From Bacillota bacterium (GTDB lineage: Bacteria; Bacillota; Clostridia; Oscillospirales; Acutalibacteraceae): a DNA stretch of 23,551 nucleotides. Both the position numbers and the translations under genes were made by a program. The notes under the pieces are model-generated. The model had not been told where the DNA came from. It was given only the letters and a program-made list of their open reading frames with translations, and made no database searches. Each line of letters opens with the position of its first letter. Position 1 is the first letter of the stretch. The stretch covers positions 1-23,551 of the forward strand of contig JAEZYP010000071.1 in the NCBI GenBank assembly GCA_023418995.1, in the 5' to 3' direction. This document shows, piece after piece, positions 1 through 5,870 of the stretch.

Positions 1-183
1 CGGATTCACAGGCGCAACGGGCAATTCGGTGGTGAGCTTTATATACTCGGGATTTACAGTGGAAAGCAGCCCGGTAAAGCCGCAGCCCGAGGCTCCGCCG
101 CTTTTTGTAAACACCGTGCAAACCCGGCCGACATTTGCGGAAAGAACACGGACGATATCGTCATCCCTGCAATTGTTAAGCAT
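1..183 (-). CDS. Sm-like small protein, C-terminal end outside window (partial)
   Basis: An open frame runs from an ATG at 183 to the window edge without a stop (61 codons visible). An AGAGGT ribosome binding site sits about 7 nt before the ATG. The visible protein starts MLNNCRDDDIVRVL and then has a glycine-punctuated beta-rich stretch (GRVCTVFTKSGG, then FTGLL and YIKL, ending PVAP). This resembles the short strand-turn-strand pattern of Sm-like folds. The divergent neighbour beginning at 328 shares TVFT, TG-L, IKL and P-AP at the same spacing, so I take the two as paralogues. The function is unknown; similar small proteins occur in spore-forming Clostridia, but nothing here proves a spore role. 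The reality of the gene rests on this similarity, its RBS and a candidate promoter. Confidence 0.65.
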   Translation of the reverse strand, partial: MLNNCRDDDIVRVLSANVGRVCTVFTKSGGASGCGFTGLLSTVNPEYIKLTTELPVAPVNP

Positions 184-248
184 ATCTGATACCTCTTTTC
201 TCATCTATGGAAGTCAGAATTCTATGAAGGATATTGCTGCCCGATACC

Positions 249-277
249 ATAATATGATAAAAAAGATATTCGGTTAA
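249..277 (-). promoter_or_regulatory. Candidate sigma-A promoter for the left-edge Sm-like gene
   Basis: On the minus strand TTAACC (277-272) and TATTAT (254-249) are 17 nt apart. Transcription would start near 242 and leave a leader of about 60 nt before the ATG at 183. The -35 is only a partial match. Confidence 0.4.
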
Positions 278-327
278 TTCATTGTAGTTCCTCCGCATAT
301 TAATTACCGAGAACGGAGGGAATGCCT

Positions 328-624
328 TTGATTTACATAAAGGATTACGGTGCCCTGAACTCCTTTGTTTTTGAGGAATGGCCAAAGGCAGCGCCGCCGA
401 GCTATTTAAACGATTTAAAAGGGAAGCTGATCACGGTATTTACGCAAAACGGCAACAGAGCCACCGGTATTTTGATGGAAATTCAGAACGACTGCATCAA
501 GCTGATTCTAAGCCCGCCCAAAGCCCCGAACCGGCAGTGCCGGATGTTTCAGATGGGAAGACCGTTGGCTGTTACCTTTATTTCCATAGAGTCAATCTGT
601 GCGGTTACATACAATGAAGCGTAA
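328..624 (+). CDS. Sm-like small protein of unknown function
   Basis: 98-residue basic/hydrophobic protein. The first ATG (322) is only 1-2 nt from the GGAGGG (315-320), whereas an in-frame TTG at 328 lies 7 nt from it, so I favour the TTG start (MIYIKDYGALN). The core (KGKLITVFTQNG, TGILMEIQ, CIKLIL, later LAVTFISIESICAV) has the strand pattern of an Sm-like barrel: a glycine turn after strand 2 and a closing hydrophobic strand. It resembles the divergently encoded partial protein at the left edge, so the pair probably arose by duplication. No catalytic motif, signal peptide or membrane segment is seen. Sm-like folds can bind RNA or serve as assembly modules; which applies here is unknown. 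Confidence 0.65.
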   Translation: MIYIKDYGALNSFVFEEWPKAAPPSYLNDLKGKLITVFTQNGNRATGILMEIQNDCIKLILSPPKAPNRQCRMFQMGRPLAVTFISIESICAVTYNEA

Positions 625-641
625 AAAAACAGAGGAGACCA

Positions 642-670
642 TATACTTTTTCTGCACAAAAATGTATAAT
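642..670 (+). promoter_or_regulatory. Candidate promoter of the rubrerythrin gene
   Basis: A perfect TATAAT (665-670) precedes the rubrerythrin start by about 50 nt. The hexamer 17 nt upstream (TATACT, 642-647) is a poor -35, and a TG directly precedes the -10. The -10 is convincing, the -35 is not. Confidence 0.45.
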
Positions 671-721
671 AGTACCAGTAGTTCAAATGCTAAAATGACA
701 AAGCGAAAGGAGACAATTACC

Positions 722-1261
722 ATGGAATTCAAAGGAAGCAGGACGGAAGCAAATTTACTGGCGGCGTTTGCGGGAGAATCGCAGGCGAGGAACAAATACA
801 CCTTTTACGCTTCAAAAGCGAAAAAGGAAGGCTACGAGCAGCTGGCGGCAATTTTTGAGGAAACCGCCAACAACGAAAAAGAACACGCGAAGCTATGGTT
901 TAAATATTTGAAGGGCGGAGACGTTCCTTCCACAAAAGATAATCTGGAGGATGCGGCCGCCGGAGAAAATTACGAGTGGACCGAAATGTATAAGGGATTT
1001 GCGGAGGTTGCCGAGCAGGAGGGCTTCCAGGAAATCGCCGCCACCATGCGACTGATCGCGGAGGTGGAAAAGAGCCATGAGGAACGTTACCGCAAGATGA
1101 TCCAGAACCTGAAGGAGGATCTTGTGTTTAAGTCCGGCGAAGAAACCGTTTGGATCTGCCGCAATTGCGGATATATCCATGTGGGCAAAGAGGCACCCGA
1201 AAAATGCCCTGCCTGCAAGCATCCGCAGGCTTATTTCGAGCGCAAGGCAAACAATTATTAA
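722..1261 (+). CDS. rbr: Rubrerythrin
   Basis: 179-residue cytoplasmic non-haem iron protein that reduces hydrogen peroxide to water in anaerobes, with electrons delivered by rubredoxin or NADH-linked reductases. Two parts are visible. A ferritin-like four-helix diiron domain (about residues 1-135) carries E19, the E52-x-x-H55 motif, E95/E98 and E116-x-x-H119 as likely ligands. A C-terminal rubredoxin-like Fe(SCys)4 domain has C146-x2-C149 and C162-x2-C165. The length is normal for the classical rubredoxin-at-the-end form. The ATG at 722 is chosen because AAAGGAGA (706-713) lies 8 nt upstream; an upstream in-frame extension to 599 has no RBS and overlaps the promoter. The gene appears monocistronic, with its own promoter and terminator. 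Its stop overlaps that of the convergent gene. Confidence 0.96.
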   Translation: MEFKGSRTEANLLAAFAGESQARNKYTFYASKAKKEGYEQLAAIFEETANNEKEHAKLWFKYLKGGDVPSTKDNLEDAAAGENYEWTEMYKGFAEVAEQEGFQEIAATMRLIAEVEKSHEERYRKMIQNLKEDLVFKSGEETVWICRNCGYIHVGKEAPEKCPACKHPQAYFERKANNY

Positions 1262-1959
1262 TCGGTTCTTTCCCGATAGGTTACAGAAACAGGCGGTTGC
1301 TTTCCGCCTGTTTTTTTTCTGCCGTTTTCATATTCCAAAATAATTTCGGGGATATTGACCAGCATTTCACGGTAATCCAGGTGGTGCTTTGCCCCGTGGG
1401 CAAACAGAAGCGCACGGATATGGTTCTTGCTGTATTTTGCGCAGAATTCGTTCTCTTTTTTCAGCTGTGTTAGATAATTAAGAATGTACTGAATCCCTGT
1501 CACACTCATATCGTCCTTTGACAGTGGATAATCGATGACCGCGTCGGTGTTCTGTGCGCCGAACCGGGGATCATAGAGCTGAAAAAAGCCTTCCAGCGCG
1601 ACGTCGATGGTACCGTTATAGGCGATTAGCTCCGTCGGAATGCGGGTTTCCCTCACTTCCTCTAAAAGCTGCTTTGCCTCATCCACCTTCAGCTTGACCA
1701 GCTCCAGCCCTTTCAGGCGGATGCCCTCGTAGTCTTCCTCCCGAAGCGCGGTATGAGGCTCGCTCTGGGAATCAAGGTACACGGTGATGCTGTACAGCAT
1801 GGATTCCAGCAGGCTCTGTGCGGTCTCGACCGGAACAGAGCTGCTTTTTCCGCTGGTGAAATACAGAATCTCCTTGCCGAGCAGCCGCATCATTTTTGCC
1901 TGTACCTCCGCTGCTTCCTCCGGACTCAGATAAGAAGCAAGAAAATTGTTACCGTCCAT
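1258..1959 (-). CDS. DUF6179-like protein of unknown function
   Basis: 233-residue soluble, mostly helical protein with no signal peptide or clear membrane segment. It begins MDGNNFLASYLSPEEAAEVQ and has a conserved-looking segment around residues 30-60 (LLGKEILYFTSGKSSSVP). The start is the ATG at 1959: it overlaps the stop of the upstream gene by 11 nt, with GAGAGG shortly before it, which points to translational coupling. A longer open frame to 2145 only shadows the upstream gene. From memory the sequence fits the Clostridia family DUF6179, which commonly sits next to DUF6323; I could not search this. No enzymatic motif is recognised. The last codons overlap the terminator of the convergent rubrerythrin gene. 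Confidence 0.8.
   Translation of the reverse strand: MDGNNFLASYLSPEEAAEVQAKMMRLLGKEILYFTSGKSSSVPVETAQSLLESMLYSITVYLDSQSEPHTALREEDYEGIRLKGLELVKLKVDEAKQLLEEVRETRIPTELIAYNGTIDVALEGFFQLYDPRFGAQNTDAVIDYPLSKDDMSVTGIQYILNYLTQLKKENEFCAKYSKNHIRALLFAHGAKHHLDYREMLVNIPEIILEYENGRKKTGGKQPPVSVTYRERTD
1288..1318 (+). terminator. Rho-independent terminator of rbr, inside the convergent gene
   Basis: ACAGGCGG (1289-1296) and CCGCCTGT (1304-1311) form a perfect 8-bp stem with a 7-nt loop, followed by a run of T to 1318. It serves the plus strand. It lies wholly within the 3' coding end of the convergent minus-strand gene, where it encodes a KKTGGKQPP stretch. Confidence 0.9.
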
Positions 1960-2548
1960 CGTCGAATTCCTCTCCGGCTTCCCGCCAATTGTTATCACCG
2001 TTATAAATATCATCGCTGAAATAGTCATACGCATTCTGCGGATTATTATAAAAATAGTATAGGCCAAACCCTTCTTCCTTCGGCTCGTACTCCATATTTC
2101 TATATTTCTCCATGCCGTGGCGAAGGTTATCCGCCAGCTTCTCAAGCTCCCTGCCCTTTAAAAGCTCCAGCGAGCCCATACACCGGTTTTCAAAGCAGTC
2201 CTTCATGAACTCGATCAGCTCATTGTCGGAGATTAGGTTGAGTGTTTCATTTTTGGCGTAGTAAAAAATTTCAATCAGCTCATGAAGAATCGCCGTGTAT
2301 TCCCGCTGGTTGATGAACGAGGAATCGCAGAAGGCTTTGATGAGCTTCCCAATCGTCGCGCTGCCGACCTCCACACGTCCGTTGGCGGTAAGCTGGTCGG
2401 CACGTGCCTGTACCAGCTCACGCGCCTGAGCCGGGGTAAGGGAAAGGCCGTACTGCCCGGTTTTTTGGTTTAATTGAAGAATTTCATCGGCGGAGAGCTG
2501 TTCGGAAAGCGCTTCCGCCGAGAGAAGGGACAACAGGGCGTAATTCAA
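1949..2548 (-). CDS. DUF6323-like protein of unknown function
   Basis: 199-residue soluble helical protein, first gene of a two-gene operon. The start is TTG at 2548, supported by GGGAGGT 7 nt upstream; no ATG has a comparable site. Recognisable segments are LNQKTGQYGLSLTPAQARELVQAR (quoted in part: YGLSLT, ARELV) near residues 28-50 and a GRVEVGSATIGKL stretch near 57-69. I match these from memory to DUF6323, a family of Clostridia and relatives with no assigned role. The C-terminus is acidic and tyrosine-rich. It is expressed from a near-consensus promoter at 2651-2679 with a leader of about 95 nt, which itself runs across an oppositely directed promoter. Confidence 0.8.
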   Translation of the reverse strand: MNYALLSLLSAEALSEQLSADEILQLNQKTGQYGLSLTPAQARELVQARADQLTANGRVEVGSATIGKLIKAFCDSSFINQREYTAILHELIEIFYYAKNETLNLISDNELIEFMKDCFENRCMGSLELLKGRELEKLADNLRHGMEKYRNMEYEPKEEGFGLYYFYNNPQNAYDYFSDDIYNGDNNWREAGEEFDDGR

Positions 2549-2572
2549 GAGAAATACCTCCCAAAAATTTAC

Positions 2573-2601
2573 TTGACAAACCCAAATTAATGTGATATAG
2601 T
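2573..2601 (+). promoter_or_regulatory. Strong sigma-A promoter reading rightwards into a gene-free stretch
   Basis: TTGACA (2573-2578), a 17-nt spacer and TATAGT (2596-2601) on the plus strand. No plus-strand gene follows; the transcript from about 2608 would cover a structured region and end at the terminators at 2836-2869 or 2908-2945. Confidence 0.8.
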
Positions 2602-2631
2602 ATATATGTAAAGAAATATTAATTTAGGTTT
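2578..2631. repeat. Inverted repeat spanning the face-to-face promoters
   Basis: AAACCCAAATTAAT (2578-2591) and ATTAATTTAGGTTT (2618-2631) match as inverted arms at 13 of 14 positions, with 26 bp between them. They flank the -10 and start site of the rightward promoter and lie within the leader of the leftward transcript. They could be an operator pair or, in the leftward mRNA, a stem. Confidence 0.6.
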
Positions 2632-2872
2632 TAATTGAATATGTAATATTACTATACCATTGTTTCTTTTTAGTGTCAATGGTTAAAAGTATGTGACTGT
2701 TTATCCTTTCTTATTGTTCTCCGATATACGAATCAGCCTGCGCGGGTGGAAGTGTGTGCAAGGGAAGATCCGCTCGCGCCGCTCTATTCGGGGAGTTGCA
2801 ATAAAAACGCCGTGTACGGAATCCGGTTCTTGGCAGATCAGGAGGAGGGCTTTAGCTCTCCTCCTGATCTTT
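2608..2872 (+). ncRNA. Candidate structured small RNA, rod-like (6S-like architecture possible)
   Basis: A strong promoter, no coding frame worth the name, and terminators downstream argue for an RNA gene. The sequence folds into a long interrupted rod: TGTCAA (2674-2679) with TTGGCA (2830-2835); GTATGTG (2689-2695) with CGTGTAC (2811-2817), G-U rich; then an open region of about 17 nt against 8 nt. Further in are ATTG/CAAT (2713-2716, 2799-2802), CTCC/GGAG (2719-2722, 2792-2795), CGAAT/ATTCG (2729-2733, 2786-2790) and an 11-bp apical stem (2740-2750, 2769-2779). A central bubble in a rod is the hallmark of 6S RNA, but I do not recognise its conserved bases, and the 5' part (2608-2670) does not fit. 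A 12-bp GC-rich hairpin (2836-2847, 2858-2869) followed by a short T stretch would end it. Confidence 0.5.
2651..2679 (-). promoter_or_regulatory. Strong sigma-A promoter of the DUF6323-DUF6179 operon
   Basis: On the minus strand TTGACA (2679-2674), a 17-nt spacer and TATAGT (2656-2651), the same hexamers and spacing as the opposing promoter at 2573-2601. Its start near 2644 and the opposing start near 2608 give transcripts complementary over their first ~37 nt. Confidence 0.8.
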
Positions 2873-2907
2873 GTATTCGCCCCCCGGTAGAATAAGCTTT
2901 AGCGATG

Positions 2908-2945
2908 AAAAAATAGAGAGAGCAAATAAGCTCTCTCTATTTTTT
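2908..2945. terminator. Bidirectional terminator between tadA and the small RNA
   Basis: A perfect 16-bp stem (2908-2923 with 2930-2945, A/T-rich base and an AGAGAGAGC core) around a 6-nt loop, with T runs on both strands. It ends tadA on the minus strand and backs up the small RNA terminator on the plus strand. The tadA stop codon (2937-2939) lies inside the stem. Confidence 0.9.
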
Positions 2946-3395
2946 TTCTCTTAATTTACGAAAAAAATCGGTTAAAACGGCGGAACACTCCGCTTCCAGA
3001 ACGCCGCTGACCAGCTCGGGTCTGTGATTGTAGGGCAGCTCAAAAAGATTCACAACCGAACCGCAGGAGCCTGCCTTCGGGTCGCTGGCGCCGAATACCA
3101 CACGCGGGATACGGGCATTGATAATTGCCCCTGCACACATTGGGCAGGGTTCAAGCGTGACAAAAAGCTCGCACTGCCAGAGCCGCCATCCGCCGAGTGC
3201 TTTGCAGGCTTGGTCAATCGCCTCCAGCTCCGCGTGGCACAGGGCGTTTCTTCCAGCTTCGCGCCGGTTCCTACCGACGGAGATAATTTTATTATTCTGC
3301 ACCATAACTGCGCCAACAGGTACTTCTCCCTCTCCTGCCGCCGCCTGCGCGAGCTTCAGCGCGTCGCGCATAAAAATCTCGTCCCTGCCGATCAT
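2937..3395 (-). CDS. tadA: tRNA-specific adenosine deaminase
   Basis: 152-residue zinc-dependent deaminase that converts adenosine 34 of tRNA-Arg(ACG) to inosine, needed to read CGN codons. The cytidine/deoxycytidylate deaminase core is intact: H54-A-E56 supplies a zinc ligand and the proton-shuttling glutamate, and P83-C84-P-M-C87 the two cysteine ligands. The EVPVGAV motif is near residues 24-30. The length is typical. The start at 3395 gives an ATGA overlap with the stop of the upstream CPBP gene (3392-3395). There is no good Shine-Dalgarno site, so coupling is likely; a longer frame to 3479 only overlaps the upstream gene. In many Firmicutes tadA is followed by the SRP RNA and dnaX; here a terminator follows at once, so that linkage is lost. 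Confidence 0.95.
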   Translation of the reverse strand: MIGRDEIFMRDALKLAQAAAGEGEVPVGAVMVQNNKIISVGRNRREAGRNALCHAELEAIDQACKALGGWRLWQCELFVTLEPCPMCAGAIINARIPRVVFGASDPKAGSCGSVVNLFELPYNHRPELVSGVLEAECSAVLTDFFRKLREKK

Positions 3396-4444
3396 GACGG
3401 ATTTATCAAAAGGTAGATGGAATAAAGCAGCGTATACAGGACGACGGCCACTGCTCCCGGATTGGTGAACGCAGCCCATATTTTAGAGGGCATTGGAAAA
3501 ACCGGATTGCGAGGGGCAGAGCGGAAAAAGTGGCGGTCCTTTATCAGAAGATAAATCAGCGAGAAGATTCCGCAGAGCATCAAAATGCCAAAGACAAAAT
3601 AGTTTGCTACAGTTGCCGCCTGATCGCCATTATAGCGCTGAATGATTTCCAGCGTGAATGAAATAGAATTATTGATAAAATGAATCAGAATCGATATCCA
3701 AAGCGAACCGGTGCGTACTACGACAAATGCCAGAATCAGCCCAGCGATAAACGCAAAAACAATCTGAACGAAATTGGAATGGTAGAGCCCAAACAAAATG
3801 GAAGAGGTTACAATGGCAAAACCGTCCCCGTATTTTCGCAGGGAATGAAGAATCATGCCGCGAAATAAAAGCTCTTCTACAATCGGTGGTACGATTATGA
3901 GGGTGATGCCGTAAAGAATCAGAACCCACAGGTCGTCATTGAGCGGCATTTGCTGCATATCGCCGGAAAAACCGAAAAATTTCTCTATGCTGAGAACTGC
4001 ATTCGCGGGGAAATTGCCCAGCATGCAGACCGCAGAGCCGAAAAAGACGCACGCGACAGCTTTTGGCAGGCGAACCGGCCCAAACGGCAGGGCTTGGCCC
4101 AGAGGAATGCGCCGAATTGCGAAATAGATCAGGACAGGAACGGCAAGACCTACGACATAAGATACAATCACCGTAAGGTAATATAGGATGGGAGTGAAGC
4201 CATGAAAATCGCTGGAGAGATCTACCGCCCGGTATCCGATTGCACGCAGAAAAATGGTGCAGACCATACCGAAGCTTCCCATCAGCAGAATCACAATCAG
4301 CAAGGTCCAGCAAAGCCGGTTAGCGGTGCGCCGCAAATCGCGCTTTTCGCCCCAAAACATGGTGTACGGCGTGGGGTCGATATGGGGATCTCTGTAAGAC
4401 TCAGGCGGATAAGGCGGATAAGGGGGATAGGGAGGATAGTACAT
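3392..4444 (-). CDS. CPBP family intramembrane metalloprotease
   Basis: 350-residue multi-spanning protein of the CPBP/Abi family (PF02517 type; relatives of eukaryotic Rce1 and bacterial bacteriocin-immunity proteins). The three family motifs are intact: E190-E191-x3-R195 (EELLFRG), F218-x3-H222 (FGLYH) and H255-x3-N259 (HFINN). The N-terminus is cytoplasmic-looking and very rich in proline and tyrosine (four PPYPPY-like units in residues 3-14). Hydrophobic segments lie near 45-68, 85-110, 128-150, 172-188, 208-250 and 280-302, and there is a C-terminal one (330-347). AAGGAGA lies 7 nt before the ATG at 4444. It shares an mRNA with tadA. The substrate is unknown; family members cleave prenylated proteins or signal remnants or confer peptide immunity. 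Confidence 0.9.
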   Translation of the reverse strand: MYYPPYPPYPPYPPESYRDPHIDPTPYTMFWGEKRDLRRTANRLCWTLLIVILLMGSFGMVCTIFLRAIGYRAVDLSSDFHGFTPILYYLTVIVSYVVGLAVPVLIYFAIRRIPLGQALPFGPVRLPKAVACVFFGSAVCMLGNFPANAVLSIEKFFGFSGDMQQMPLNDDLWVLILYGITLIIVPPIVEELLFRGMILHSLRKYGDGFAIVTSSILFGLYHSNFVQIVFAFIAGLILAFVVVRTGSLWISILIHFINNSISFTLEIIQRYNGDQAATVANYFVFGILMLCGIFSLIYLLIKDRHFFRSAPRNPVFPMPSKIWAAFTNPGAVAVVLYTLLYSIYLLINPS

Positions 4445-4456
4445 GGAGATGTCTCC

Positions 4457-4485
4457 TTGAAAATAAATTTGTTAGGGCTTATATA
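4457..4485 (+). promoter_or_regulatory. Candidate plus-strand promoter divergent to the CPBP gene
   Basis: TTGAAA (4457-4462), a 17-nt spacer and TATATA (4480-4485). A transcript starting near 4491 would contain GGAGGGG followed by a three-codon frame (ATG GAA GAG TAA, 4502-4513) and end at the terminator at 4575-4616. It would be antisense to the CPBP leader. Confidence 0.4.
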
Positions 4486-4574
4486 TTGCGGAGGGGTGAA
4501 AATGGAAGAGTAAGACTTTTATAAAATCAATTATACAGAATTAAAAGCAAAAAATATAAACAAAAAATGAACAA

Positions 4575-4616
4575 AAAGAGGAATTACGAAGTTTCGTGCT
4601 CTTTCCTGTTTTTTTT
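4575..4616 (+). terminator. Rho-independent terminator upstream of the toxin operon
   Basis: AAAGAG (4575-4580) pairs with CTCTTT (4599-4604), enclosing a second perfect stem ACGAA/TTCGT (4586-4590, 4593-4597). Eight T follow (4609-4616). No plus-strand gene precedes it, so it either closes a short transcript from about 4491 or shields the toxin promoter. The rest of the AT-rich gap 4445-4777 shows only the promoters listed here and a possible minus-strand -10 (TATAAT, 4535-4530) for the CPBP gene without a clear -35. Confidence 0.7.
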
Positions 4617-4702
4617 CAAATATTTTTTGTTAAAATTAACGGTTTTAGCCGCACGTTTTTATTTAGAATAATTTTTTAATTACTAATTATACATATTAAA
4701 TA

Positions 4703-4731
4703 TTTACAAACAGGAAAAATAGTTGTATTCT
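4703..4731 (+). promoter_or_regulatory. Sigma-A promoter of the binary toxin operon
   Basis: TTTACA (4703-4708), 17-nt spacer, TATTCT (4726-4731). Transcription would start near 4738, about 40 nt before the ATG at 4778, in a strongly AT-rich region. Confidence 0.7.
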
Positions 4732-4777
4732 ATGATACATAATAATTAATTATTCGCAATAAAAGGAGGATTTGTCT

Positions 4778-5848
4778 ATGCTCGCGCCGGATGATATTGC
4801 TGGAATCCTTACGACGCTGAAAGGCTTTTACGGAAACATACTTGCGGCAGACAAGCTTGCGGCCGTAGGCAAAAGCTTTACGGTTTATCCGGTCTCCAGT
4901 GAGGCTCCATGGGTCGCGTCACTGCGAAGTAACGCGAAAAACCTTTGCGGGAACGGAAAAGAATGGGAAATCTCTAAAATTGTAATCGTTCCCCAGGCAT
5001 TAACTTCGTTTACAGATTACAGCCACCTGTTCACCTCGGTATCCGCTTATTTGGAGAATGTGGAAAGCGGTGAAATCGCCGCAAATCTGCTAGGAAGGCT
5101 GATCACGGTAATCGATAAGAATATCAAGTCTGCGGGACAGGCGAAAACAGCCTTTGATGACTGGATTGATCAGACCTTGCTGAATATCGACCCGCTCAAC
5201 GAGAGTATTCAGGACGGCTGGCACGATTTGGGCGCGTCTGAGGCAAAGGTTTTAGACCTGGCGAAGCGAATTGTGCAGACTGTTAACAATATCAATAATT
5301 TAGACGGAGTCATTACACTGGATTCCATTTCCTCCGGCACGGTTTCCAGTCTTACGAGCGTAATGTCCTCAACCGCGTCGCTGATTTATACCGTCGCGAT
5401 TGCGGGCTATGCGGTACCGTATCTGAGCGTTGCCATCCTGTTTTTTACGATGGGTAAAATGTTTTACGACATTTTTTCTACCGCGTCCTCAATACATAAT
5501 GAGATCCGCAGTTTAACCGATTACAGCATTGCTTTGACGCAGGAGCAGCAGGCGCTGGCGCAAACCAAATCGGCTCTGATGCTAATATACGATATCAGGG
5601 AGCTTATTGGTAAGCAGCGCAGCTCTCTTCTCGGGGTGGAGGAATTCTGGAAAAACGAAAGCCGCAACGTCCGAACGGTTCGCGAGCAATTTTTATTGGA
5701 TAAAAATTATTCCAAGGACAACCCCGAAATATTGCAGCTTAGAGTTGCCGATTCTGTTTGGACTTCGTTAAATGGCACGGCACAAAACATCTTGGCAGAT
5801 ATCAACCACCCAATCGATAGCCGAACCCAAATCAAAATAGGGCTATAA
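4778..5848 (+). CDS. Putative alpha-pore-forming toxin component, XaxB/YaxB-sized partner
   Basis: 356-residue protein, predominantly helical, without a signal peptide. AAGGAGGA lies 7 nt before the ATG at 4778; an in-frame TTG at 4772 is too close to it. Long amphipathic helices (about 90-190 and 240-310) flank one strongly hydrophobic segment (about 200-232, containing YTVAIAGYAVPYLSVAILFF). A C-terminal helical stretch with an EEFWKNESRNV motif follows. A helix, hydrophobic tongue and helix arrangement of this length is that of alpha-helical pore-forming toxins (ClyA, HBL/NHE, XaxAB/YaxAB). I assign it as one component mainly because it sits 22 nt upstream of a gene that resembles the A component and because the two sizes match XaxB and XaxA. 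Direct sequence similarity to XaxB is not something I can see. Alternatives are a second A-like component or an unrelated membrane-anchored coiled-coil protein. Confidence 0.6.
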   Translation: MLAPDDIAGILTTLKGFYGNILAADKLAAVGKSFTVYPVSSEAPWVASLRSNAKNLCGNGKEWEISKIVIVPQALTSFTDYSHLFTSVSAYLENVESGEIAANLLGRLITVIDKNIKSAGQAKTAFDDWIDQTLLNIDPLNESIQDGWHDLGASEAKVLDLAKRIVQTVNNINNLDGVITLDSISSGTVSSLTSVMSSTASLIYTVAIAGYAVPYLSVAILFFTMGKMFYDIFSTASSIHNEIRSLTDYSIALTQEQQALAQTKSALMLIYDIRELIGKQRSSLLGVEEFWKNESRNVRTVREQFLLDKNYSKDNPEILQLRVADSVWTSLNGTAQNILADINHPIDSRTQIKIGL

Positions 5849-5870
5849 AAAATAGAAAGGAAGTATTCTT

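Noticed and set aside
2693..2890. 65-codon plus-strand open frame in the small RNA region
   Set aside because: It has no ribosome binding site, its composition follows the hairpins, and it ends inside the terminator; RNA structure explains the sequence better.
4445..4777. att-type duplicate of the tRNA-Arg 3' end on the far side of the toxin operon
   Set aside because: I looked for the T-arm and acceptor sequence in the left flank and found no copy, and no integrase gene is present, so no island boundary is claimed.
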